DNA from: Primulina eburnea
Lineage: Eukaryota > Streptophyta > Magnoliopsida > Lamiales > Gesneriaceae
Direction: 5' to 3'
DNA: 64,000 nt
Assembly: GCF_022965805.1 (NCBI RefSeq)
Contig: NC_133114.1
Coordinates: 3,246,761-3,310,760 of the forward strand
Under the pieces are notes generated by a model that did no database searches, was not told the DNA's origin, and was given only the letters and a program-made list of their open reading frames with translations. The translations under genes and the position numbers were made by a program. Position 1 is the first letter of the stretch; each line of letters opens with the position of its first letter. Below are positions 32,424 through 43,500 of this stretch, piece by piece.

Positions 32424-33834
32424 ATACTAATCTATCTATATCTATCTATACTTACTAATATAAATATATGAATGTGAATTGTGAATTTACATAAATATCC
32501 TTACCTTCATTTAATAATAATCATTTATAAATGTTTTTTTTCCATATATTCTTTTAATAATAATAATTAATACATTTTTATTTTAAAATTTAAAACTAAT
32601 TACTTTAATATTTACATTTACATTGACATCAAATTCAAAGAAAATCATAATCATAAATACATGTTTATTTTTTGTTTGTTTTTCATATATTCATTTAATA
32701 ATAATTATTAATATATTTTTATTTTTAAATTTATATTTAATTACTTTAATATTTACATTGACATCAAATTCACATAAAATCAATATCATAAATACATATT
32801 TTTTTAGTTTTTTTTCATCTATTCATTTAATAATAATCATTAATATATTTTGTTTTCAAATTTAAAATTATTTACTTTAATGTTTACATTCACATCAAAT
32901 TCATAGAAAATCACAATTATAATGTTATAAATTTAAATAAATTGTTAATATTACAAATATTAAGGTAATAATGGGAAGACGAATAGAGATGAGTGTGATT
33001 GAATAAAATTAAATTATTAATAAATATTAAGGTCATATAAAACATTTTTTTTCCCATTTAGAACGTAGATATATTTAGATTACTTATGTATCAACAAAAA
33101 TACGTGATTGAGAGAAAATGTTTGTATGTAAGTGATTTCATTGCAAACATTTATGTTATTTAATCAATTTTTAATATATGATGCTAAATACATATTACTA
33201 AATAATATATTATCTATCTATTAAATATACGACTTTCCTTTGTGAGCTTACTATTATATTATTTTTTTTTGTTTTACAATTTGTCATGTTAATGGTGTTA
33301 TCTAAGTCATTTTTTTTTATCTTAGTTTAATAAGATCATTAATAATGTATTTAACTCAATTAAACTAATTATTATTTAATTTACTTTTAAATTTAATTTT
33401 AATTATTTAAATTTATACATTGTCGTCAAATAATAATAGGAAGACAAAAGGATGAGTCGGATTGAATAAAAATAAATTATTAATAAATATTAATGTCATA
33501 CAAAATTTCTTTCTCTCATTTAGAATAAAAATATTTTCAAATTCTTTATGTGTCAACAGAGATATGTGATTGCGAGAAATGTTTGTCTGTAAATGTTTTC
33601 AAATACTGTTTTTAAGTTATTTAGTGAATTTTTTTATAAATGCTGCTAAATAAATATTACTAAATAATATGCTCCATTTGATCATTTTGTGCTCTTGCAA
33701 TGAGAGGAGTTTTTTTACCCTAGCGTTAACATGTTTGATTGTTATATGTTATTTTTATTGATCATGTAATTGTGTTTGGATTGTTTATGTGATTTGTTTG
33801 TTTGCTTACGGCTGCTTTTCTAAATGGTTTTATT

Positions 33835-34371
33835 TAGGGTTGACAATGGGCGGGGGCGGGTTTGCCATCCCCACCCCCATCCCCGAATTCCATCCCCACC
33901 CCCATCCCCGTCCCCATCCTCGCCTTTTCCCCGAACCCGAAATTTCGGGGATCAACATCCCATCCCCGTCCCCATCTCCGTTTTAAAAATATTAATATGG
34001 TAAGACGATGATGGATTTGAAGATTTTTTCAAACCAAAATTTATTATTATCTATTATTATTAGAGATAATATTAATATTAATAACAATATCAATAATAAT
34101 AATAATAATATTATTAATATTTTAAAAAAACAATATTATTATTATATTATGAATACTAATAATACTATTATTTTATTATTGATATTATTTTCGGGACGGG
34201 TACGGGGATTTCGGGGATGTGGATAATAATCGCATACCCGCCCCGAACTACATCGGGGATTTAAAAAAATCCCCGAACCCGAAACCAAAACCGAAAAAAT
34301 CGGGGATCCCCATCCCCGTTTCGGGTTTTCCCCGTGGGGCCCCAAACCCGTGGGGAAAATTGCCATCCCTA
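33835..34371. mobile_element. hAT-type MITE, GC-rich ends
   Basis: Ends TAGGGTTGACAATGGG and CCCATCCCTA-type (ATTGCCATCCCTA) form terminal inverted repeats. An exact 8-bp duplication GTTTTATT flanks it (33827-33834, 34372-34379), as for hAT elements. The arms are rich in CCCCATCCCCG repeats and the centre in AAT microsatellite. Confidence 0.85.
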
Positions 34372-34950
34372 GTTTTATTATGATTTCAAGACAACATTTT
34401 TCATTTGTGTTTTTTTAAAGAAGTTGAATGAATATCTATAAAACGATGACATTAATAAAGCGTCTTCTCTTTATTTGAAAAAAATATTAGAAAATTTATA
34501 CAAATTGTGAATAATATGAGTTGATATTTTTTTGAGAGTGATTTATGCTTTTTATTGCTCGTATATACTTCAATCTCTTTGTTATTGTACTAAATAAATT
34601 ATTTTTAAACTTTGAGTTATCATTTTTTTCTTATCGAGGTTGTTTTTGTTATGATTTTTTATTTGTTTTGGTTAGTATTGTTGGCGGTAATTGATTGTTC
34701 TGATATTGTATGATGTGTCCTGTTGTTTATATAAAAATAAGTATGAGAGTATACAATCAAAGCCACGTATTTTGGGTCTTCTGTTCTACGAAGAGAATAA
34801 TAAATGGTTTCTGTGAATTATATAATTTCTTGGTTTTTCATACATATAATCTACAAAATGCGTCAAATTTTGAACAAAAAAGTTAAGACAAACATAGTGG
34901 ATGAAAAAAAAGAGACATGTTAAATAAAAAAATAATGTTGTGTATTACTA

Positions 34951-35089
34951 TGTTGGGTGCAATAATTGTCCCTGCTTGGTAGAACGGCCGAACCGTGGTG
35001 CTTGAGCTGCTGTCCGGTTTAAAAAATGTGAGTTGCACCATTACTACTAGCTATAGCTTTTGGTAAAGCGGCAAGCGCTCAGTCCTACA
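34951..35089 (+). mobile_element. Solo LTR of a third TRIM-like family
   Basis: Starts TGTTGGGTGCAATAATTG and ends GCGCTCAGTCCTACA. The end resembles the TRIM-A LTR ends (AAGCGCTTGATCATAACA). The flanks TACTA and TATTA could be a diverged target duplication. Confidence 0.5.
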
Positions 35090-36848
35090 TATTATGTCCT
35101 AATTTCTGTATGATATAATTCAAACACATTTTTTTTTTATAGATATTTGAAATTAGGTCCAACTAAGTAACATGAAACATATACATATATATTAATCATA
35201 TTTAAAGCAAAATGTTAAGATCAAGAATGATTCAGATTTAAATTTCAACGAAGCTCATGAAGAAGAATTTGAAGAATTGTATGTGTACGTTAAGTGTTAT
35301 ATAATGATTATGTTGCTACTTCATGGTTGTGCGACATATGGATGTCATATAAAATGTCAATATTTCTCAATAAAATAGTTTTTCAAAAAGAAAAAAATTC
35401 TTCATCAGAAAAAGAAATACATGAAAAACAAATTGTGCATAATTCACATTCTATTTATAATGGCATGAGAACAATTCTAAAGCTTTGTTGACAATAAAAT
35501 AGATCAATTATGTGCATTTTATTGAGACATTAAGCCAGTTTCACTTTATCTCCTCCAATATTATCTCAATATATTTCGAGGTGACTACGAGATTGTTTTT
35601 GTCTCTTTTTTTAGTCAAAGTGTCTAACCGGCTAATTCATAACATATATGATGGTAGTATAGAAAACTCTTCTTCAAATAAATTCACTTAGCCAAATATT
35701 GAAATTCAAATAAAATTCTACAATATTCCATTAAATTAATTTTGACTATCATAAAATGCTCATGAAATCTAAATGGTTATATTATTAGATGAGATATTGA
35801 ATAAGACAAATACTTTGACATATATTTGAATGATATCTCATATGCATATCTTAATTACATTATTCATATCTCTTCTCAAGATTTTTAAAATACAATAATT
35901 AATTTTGTATGTCGTTCCACAAGACATAAAATATTATAAAACAAAATATAAACTCGATAGAAGAAAATTTGTTTTGTTTCAATGAATAATATAATATTAT
36001 GTTCTAAATACAACAAATGAGATTGAAACTATATCATCCTCATGACATGATGCACACAATCATTATTTCAAAGCTTCCAAAAGATGACGATCAAGCTGAC
36101 TTTATTGAATTGCGTCAAATTAAATGAGGACACAATTCTAAGATATAGCGATTTGAAAAGATTTCAAGTATTTTTCTCACAGTGATTTTGAAATAGTTGT
36201 TAAAAATTTATTAACCTCATAGCTATATGTTGATAATATTGATACTAAATATATAAAAATGATATTACAAATATCACAACATTTGAAGAAGGTGCAATAC
36301 CATTCATTGGTTATGTTGTTGAAAAATATATAGGTTATACATACTTTTAGTCACAAGTGAAAACTTATCACGAGTAAAAGAATTTTTTCTTAGGAGTTAT
36401 AGTTGATGATTGTCAAAAGCTGAAAAATCATTTAACAACAAAAATATAGTCGCAAAAAATAAGATTATCAGATAAAAACAAAGTAGAAAACCGAAAAAAT
36501 GTCGTGATAAAGAAGCAAACTACGAACATGTTAGATCCCGGATAAGGATTGTAAATAACATAATAGATGTTAAAGACAATCAGATATTTGCTGAGTATAC
36601 CAACATAGTTATATGCATATTATAACAAACTACGACAAAGAGGTGTTAAGTTGTCAAAATCAACCAAAAAGCATATTGGAAAGTGTGTCAAGTGGATAAG
36701 AAATTCTGATTCATATACCGTCTATGGTAATGATTTTTTATTTTTTATGGCTTAGTTTGTTTCAATTGATAAATGTTATTAGCCATGTTTTAATTCATTT
36801 AAATATCATCAAAATTTTGTACATAAATTTTCAACAGTTTAGGTTTTT
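35090..36848. other. Helitron interior, no gene recognised
   Basis: AT-rich with short broken frames. No helicase or replication-initiator motif was found. Confidence 0.35.
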
Positions 36849-36875
36849 ACGTGCAACGCACGTGCATTTTTTTAG

Positions 36876-37755
36876 TAATTTTAAATTGATCAATAGTTCA
36901 TGTACCAAGATGATTTTATTTTAATAAATAAAAATAAAACATTTTTAATGAAAACAGAGTAAACAAATAATACTCTCCTCACTGGCATGATGTGTGTTTA
37001 TTTTTTCTTTCAATCTTATTTTGTCAAATTACTACAATAACATCATAAAATACCTACATGATATCGAAAATTGTTGATGTGATTTACAAAAATTGTTGAC
37101 TTATACGATATCACGTTAGACAATGAATCAAAATAGTCGAAAATTTAAAAATTACATATCAAAACTTGAATTATATACGATAAAACACTTTATATGATTA
37201 TCATTGTAAACATTTTTTTTAAGTATTTTGAGACAAGGGAGTACATGACAACTATTCACAAATCTTTATATGATTATTATTGTAATATTGAAAGTTGAGG
37301 TTAGCTAGGGGCATAAATTGACCGTGATGAGTACGTAATATTAGAGCCATCAAAACGAACCGATGGGACAAGCCAATCCATAACCCATAACAACACATGT
37401 GTGTTTCAATCTGGTCCGTAAGTCGATGATTGAGGTAATTCTCGGATATGATGCATCAAATGTAGCAAGAAATTAGATAATTTATGTCAAGAAGTTGAGT
37501 TTATGCAACATCCTTGAAGTAGATATTTTATATTAGGTTATACTCAGTTTCATAAATTCGAAAATTCAGCATTTGGTAAAAGAATATAATAAAATAATGA
37601 CTTTATTGGAAAACGAAGAAGTTAAGAAGAAACGTGTTTCCGAAATATTAAAACACAATAATCAATTAATGTAGGTATATTTTGGATAAAATAAACCAGC
37701 CATTATTTGTATATGTGAATAAATTACAGGGTATCTTTCAACAGGAAGTCACTAT
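36876..37755. other. Intergenic DNA with a possible coding remnant
   Basis: No intact gene. Around 37600-37675 one frame reads LENEEVKKKRVSEILKHNNQ, which resembles the K-box coiled coil of MADS proteins; the surroundings contain stops. This is at most a pseudogene trace. Confidence 0.2.
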
Positions 37756-39139
37756 TGTTAGGTGACATGGGTCACATGCATTTAATGGGATGTCGTATGA
37801 ATACAAATTGGCAAAAGCCAATTTGTCGCACGTGTCATATTTGAAGGGTTGATTGGAGGCTGGCGAAATGGAATAATGCTTCCTTTTGTTCACACGAGAT
37901 TAATTCCCCTATAAATAAGTGCGTAACCTGTATTGTTTAATCATCCCAAAACAAAACAAAACAAAGCAAAGCTTTGTAAATAAGAGAGAAAAAAAAAAAG
38001 AGTTTTTTTTTTTGTTTTCTTGTGTGAGTTAGAGAAAATATTTTCTCGGTTATACTCTAGTTGAGAGTGTGAGATATTTAGTGTATTGCTGTATACACTT
38101 GTTGTAATATTTCTTCCAGTTATAAAAGATTTGGTGACCTGGATGGCAGGAAAAGTACTACTGGATATGTGTTCACATTAGGTGGTACAGTTGTAAGCTG
38201 GGTGTCTAAGGTGCAAAAGATTATTGCGCTTTCGACTACTAAGGCTGAGTATGTTGCAGTTACAGAAGCTAGCAAGGAGATGATATGGTTGAAATCCTTT
38301 CTGGAAGAATTGGGTCAGAAGCTTGAAGATAGCACATTACACTGTGACAGTCAGAGTGCTATTCACTTAGCAAAAAATCCTGTTTATCATGCTAGGACAA
38401 AGCATATACAGGTTAGATACCATTTCATCAGATCAATACTAGAAGATAGAGTCTTGATGCTTGAGAAGATTCCTGGAAGCAAGAATCCTGCTGATATGCT
38501 CACGAAGACAGTAACCACTGACAAACTGAAGTTGTGTTCGACTTCAGTTGGTCTCCAGGAGTAACATTGGAGATATGAGTTGCTGCACTGATGGTGTGAA
38601 GACATGATTGAAATCAAGTCTTCAAGTGGGAGAAATGTTAGGTGACATGGGTCACATGCATTTAATGGGATGTCGGATGAATACAAATTGGTTTTGCCAA
38701 TTTGTCGCACGTGTCATATTTGAATGGTTGATTGGAGGTTGGCGAAATGGAATAATGCTTCCTTTTGTTCACACGAGATTATTTCTCCTATAAATAAGTG
38801 CGTAACATGTATTGTTTAATCATCCCAAAACAAAACAAAGCAAAGCTTTGTAAATAAGAGAGAAAAAAAAAGAGAGTTTTTTTTTGTTCTCTTGTGTGAG
38901 TTAGAGAAAATATTTTCTCGGTTATACTCGAGTTGGGAGTGTGAGATATTTAGTGTATTGTTGTATACACTTGTTGTAATATTTCTTCCAGTTATAAAAG
39001 ATTTGCAGTAGCTCCGTGGACGTAGCCTATTTTTGGGTAAACAACGTAAATCTTGTGTTCTTGTTGATTATTTTATTCCGCAATTTGTCGGCAATATTAT
39101 CATCGTGATCGGCATCGCTTCGGGGTACTTCCCCCAACA
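37756..39139 (+). mobile_element. Internally deleted copia element with 5-bp TSD
   Basis: Flanked by ACTAT at 37751-37755 and 39140-39144. The left LTR (37756 to about 38124) is cut off at AAAGATTTG and fuses directly to RNase H coding sequence. The right LTR (38636-39139, 504 bp) is complete from TGTTAGGTGACA to CCCCCAACA, preceded by polypurine tract AAGTGGGAGAAA (38624-38635). Gag, protease, integrase and RT are missing. Confidence 0.88.
38129..38564 (+). pseudogene. Copia RNase H remnant
   Basis: The frame from [14 protein letters not shown] through [43 protein letters not shown] and ADMLTKTV is the C-terminal RNase H part of a Ty1/copia polyprotein, ending in TAA at 38562-38564. It lacks its own start because a deletion joined it to the 5' LTR. 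Confidence 0.88.
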
Positions 39140-40544
39140 ACTATTGTTGGACATCGTATAGGGTGTCCAAGTATTACATTGCCCAAAATTCACGGGGGTG
39201 TCGAATGGGACGAGGGCGGATTTGTCAAAATTGGGACCCGAGACTCCCGAAGAATTCACAACCAAGGTGAAATCGATGCTTGACAGGATCAAGGACTAGA
39301 ATTGAGCAAATAAAGTATGATCATTGAATATCTAGTGTTATATGTTGGTATGTGTTTGGTATGTGTTTCATTCTTGGGCTCGTGTTATATATGATTATTG
39401 TCACAAGCCATTTTAATTAATTGAAAGATACTTTAATTACGTCTTTCACTCATTTACTTGTACATGTAATAGGAGACATATATAATTAACGTCGAAAAAA
39501 TAACTATTTTATATCAGTAATGTAGCATAGATATGGAGATAGGCATAACCGTGATTGCAAAATCGACGGTTCCGATTCCGGTCCCGTTTCGGTTCCAGTA
39601 AAAGGTAAAATCAGAACCAAACTGCTTGGTTATAGTTTACTAAAATCCGTTCTTTTAGAGTTGAATGCATGAAGTGTAAGGCCAGGTTTACTGCACTCGA
39701 ATGCATGCAAGAATTTATAGAAATTTATGTTAAAATACTGATAACTCGTGGAATCAACGCATATGCCTAAAAATTTAAAAGAACCATAATCTATTTATTG
39801 GAAGAATCATTGAGTAAACCTCTCAATCAAATCAATGAATGAATAAATTAGTCTCACTAAAACTCACCTAATATTTGAAAAGAAATAATCTAGGAATTTC
39901 TAAAAAAATCAAAATAAAAGAACTCAAGTCTCCAAACTCTACGAATCCTCTTCTACGTTATCTTCATCCTCAATGATCTTTTCTGTATATTATATGTATT
40001 CACCTCTTTTATTTATATTATTACTTGAAAACAAAATTATTTAGTGCACTCCTCAATCCAACAAACAAATTGATTTTAAAGATAACGATAAAAGCTTTCA
40101 CAATAATAAATAATAAATACATATGCAAAAAAGATGTAAGAATTGAATGATATATAATTTTCATATCAGAATCTCTGCCATGCAACTCTTTGATCATAAG
40201 AAATAAGAGACGACTCACATGCATCCCATATGAAGTACTTTGACCCATAGGAACCAAAAATAACTAATAATATAACATAAAAACATCCACAATAGGACCT
40301 CATGATGCAACACGTGACCATAGGTAAACAATAGGTGACTCAGATGCATCACCACATGCTGTACTTTGACCCGCATATACCAAGAGACGACTCGCGTGAA
40401 ACAAATCAACCAGAACATCACCGAGCACAATAGAATACTGAATTCAATAGAAAATGAACAAATAAATAATCAATAATAACAATATGCATCAAATCAATTA
40501 TCGTAGAGCTTTAATTAGAAAATAATGTCTAAATAGAAACATTC
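39140..40544. other. Intergenic DNA, no intact gene
   Basis: From 39145 to 39299 one frame reads VLHCPKFTGVSNGTRADLSK and PEEFTTKVKSMLDRIKD before a stop, with one in-frame TAG upstream; this may be the end of a broken host gene. Near 39560 GGTTCCGATTCCGGTCCC-type sequence suggests a hAT fragment. Around 40203-40400 a segment with GACTCACATGCATC and TGTACTTTGACCC is imperfectly repeated. Confidence 0.3.
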
Positions 40545-43500
40545 GCAACAGGAGTAGAATTTTTCTAACCTTCCAAACCATGTTTTTCCACGGGAGAGAC
40601 TCAAACCTAGCCTCCTGGCACATCGTCGGACCCAGCTCGGCTCAGGCACGGTCACAGTCTTGGGCATGGCAGTAGCAAACACCATCATTTTTTTGACATC
40701 AGTCTCCAATGTTTTCATGGATTTTCTAATATCTTCCGTAACATTCAATTGATCCTGAGATTTTCATCGGTTGCGAGCAATACGAAGCTGGCAACGCAAG
40801 CTATAGAAGCTACATTCACCAGTGCGTAGTGGAATGTGTTGTTTCCAACAAAATTCTTCGGATTCTGGAAACAGGGAGAAAAATAGGTAGAAGATGTGAA
40901 AACCTTGTAACATTCGTAAATACCCATTTCTACTACGTAAAATGGGGGTTGAAATCAGGCAGGTGGAATAGGGTATTAGTATATATTAAAAATCATGGGG
41001 CTATTTGCGACGTGCTCCGTCTCCTCCATGAGAGAGAATGCACGCACTGACAAACGATTTACGACGTCCTCATATTATTATCTCTACTATGCTTTGATAT
41101 TAAACAATAGGTCGTTACAGAAGAAAATCGAACAAAAGAAAAACACCCCCAAGAAATCAATGATTTTACCTCTGATAAACGCATTTCACGACTCAAATGG
41201 CAAACAATGACAGTACCGTTGGAATCACAGTGAGAAGGGAAAAATAATAGAATTTTGCTAACCTTCCAAACTATGTTTTTTCACGGGAGGACTCAACCCT
41301 AGCCTCCTGGCACATATTCGGACCCAGCTCGGCTCAGGCACGGTCACGGTTTTGGGAATGACAGTAGAAAACACCATCATTTTTTTGACATCAGTCTCCA
41401 ATGTTTTCATGGATTTTCTAATATCTTCCGTAACATTCAATTGCTCCTGGGATTTTCATCGGTTGCGAGCAATGCGAAGCTGGCAACGCAAGCTATAGAA
41501 GCTACATTCACCAGTGCGTAGTGGAATGTGTTGTTTGCAACAAAATTCTTCGGATTCTGAAAACAGGGAGAAAAATAGGTAGAAGATGTGAAAACCTTGT
41601 AACATTCGTAAATACTCATTTCTACTGCGTAAAATGGGGGTTGAAATCAGGCAGGTGGAATAGGGTATTAGTATATATTGAAAAATCATGGGGCTATTTG
41701 CGACGTGCTCCGTCTCCTCCATGAGAGAGGATGCACGCACTGACAATCGGTTTACGACGTCCTCATATATTATTATCTCTACTATGCTTTGATATTAAAC
41801 AATAGGTCGTTACAGAAGAAAATCGAACAAAAGAAACACCCCCTAGAAATCAATGATTTTACGTCAAATAAACGCATTTCACGACTCAAATGGCAAACAC
41901 GTGAGAGTATCGTTGGAATCACATGAAAAGGGAAAAATAATAGAATTTTGCTAACCTTCCAAACCATGTTTTTCACGGGAGGGACTCAGCCCTAGCCTCC
42001 TGGCACATCGTCGGACCCAGCTCGGCTCAGGCACGGTCACGGTCTTGGGCATGGCAGTAGCAAACACCATCATTTTTTTGACATCAGTCTCCAATGTTTT
42101 CATGGATTTTCTAATATCTTCCGTAACATTCAATTGCTCCTGGGATTTTCATCGGTTGCGAGCAATACGAAGCTGGCAACGCAAGCTATAGAAGCTACAT
42201 TCACCAGTGTGTAGTGGAATGTGTTGTTTCCAACAAAATTCTTCGGATTCTGAAAACAGGGGAGAAAAATAGGTAGAAGATGTGAAAACCTTGTAACATT
42301 CGTAAATACCCATTTCTACTGCGTAAAATGGGGGTTGAAATCAGGCAGGTGGAATAGGGTATTAGTATATATTGAAAAATCATGGGGCTATTTGCGACGT
42401 GCTCCGTCTCCTCCATGAGAGAGGATGCACGCACTGACAATCGATTTACGACGTCCTCATATTATTATCTCTACTATGCTTTGATATTAAACAATAGGTC
42501 GTTACCGAAGAAAATCGAACAAAAGAAACACCCCTAGAAATCAATGATTTTACGTCAAATAAACGCATTTCACGACTCAAATGGCAAACACGTGAGAGTA
42601 TCGTTGGAATCACATGAAAAGGGAAAAATAATAGAATTTTGCTAACCTTCCAAACCATGTTTTTCCACGGGAGGGACTCAGCCCTAGCCTCCTGGCACAT
42701 CGTCGGACCCAGCTCGGCTCAGGCACGGTCACGGTCTTGGGCATGGCAGTAGCAAACACCATCATTTTTTTGACATCAGTCTCCAATGTTTTCATGGATT
42801 TTCTAATATCTTCCGTAACATTCAATTGCTCCTGGGATTTTCATCGGTTGCGAGCAATACGAAGCTGGCAACGCAAGCTATAGAAGCTACATTCACCAGT
42901 GCGTAGTGGAATGTGTTGTTTCCAACAAAATTCTTCGGATTCTGAAAACAGGGAGAAAAATAGGTAGAAGATGTGAAAACCTTGTAACATTCGTAAATAC
43001 CCATTTCTACTGCGTAAAATGGGGGTTGAAATCAGGCAGGTGGAATAGGGTATTAGTATATATTGAAAAATCAAGGGGCTATTTGCGACGTGCTCCGTCT
43101 CCTCCATGAGAGAGGATACACGCACAGACAATCGGTTTACGACGTCCTCATATTATTATCTCTACTATGATTTGATATTAAACAATAGGTCGTTACAGAA
43201 GAAAATCGAACAAAAGAAATACCCACTAGAAATCAATGATTTTACGTCAAATAAACGCATTTCACGACTCAAATAGCAAACACAGTGACGAGTATCGTTG
43301 GAATCACATGAAAAGGGAAAAATAATAGAAGTTTGCTAACCTTCCAAACCATGTTTTTCCACGGGAGAGACTCAGCCCTAGCCTTCCTGGCACATCGTCG
43401 GACCCAGCTCGGCTCAGACACGGTCACGGTCACGGTCACGGTCTTGGGCATGACAGTAGCAAACACCATCATTTTTTTGACATTAGTCTCCAATGTTTTC

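Larger units (their letters stand above)
27517..32500 (+). repeat. Reiterated Helitron left-end motif
   Basis: The motif ACTAATATAAATAT(A/T)(T/A)GAATG followed by TGAATTGTGAATTTACATAAA starts at 27521, 27614, 27791, 28635, 28728, 29262, 29438, 30282, 30375 and 32454. Long units of about 835 bp begin at 27791, 29438 and 32454. Confidence 0.7.
27458..36875 (+). mobile_element. Helitron-like composite element
   Basis: The right end has the Helitron signature: a perfect 6-bp stem/3-nt loop ACGTGC-AAC-GCACGT (36849-36863), 12 bases, then TTAG at 36875 followed by T. The left side has an AT-rich TCTATACTAATATAAATATATGAATG-type motif typical of plant Helitron left termini, present many times. The interior is broken by an LTR, a duplication, a hAT-type MITE and a TRIM LTR. 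No Rep/helicase coding could be recognised, so it is probably non-autonomous. The left boundary is uncertain. Confidence 0.55.

Noticed and set aside
33789..34366. ORFs through the CCCCATCCCCG repeats
   Set aside because: They are low-complexity translations of MITE arms.
35090..36848. Helitron Rep/helicase gene
   Set aside because: I looked for helicase and replication-initiator motifs in all frames and found none that I could support.
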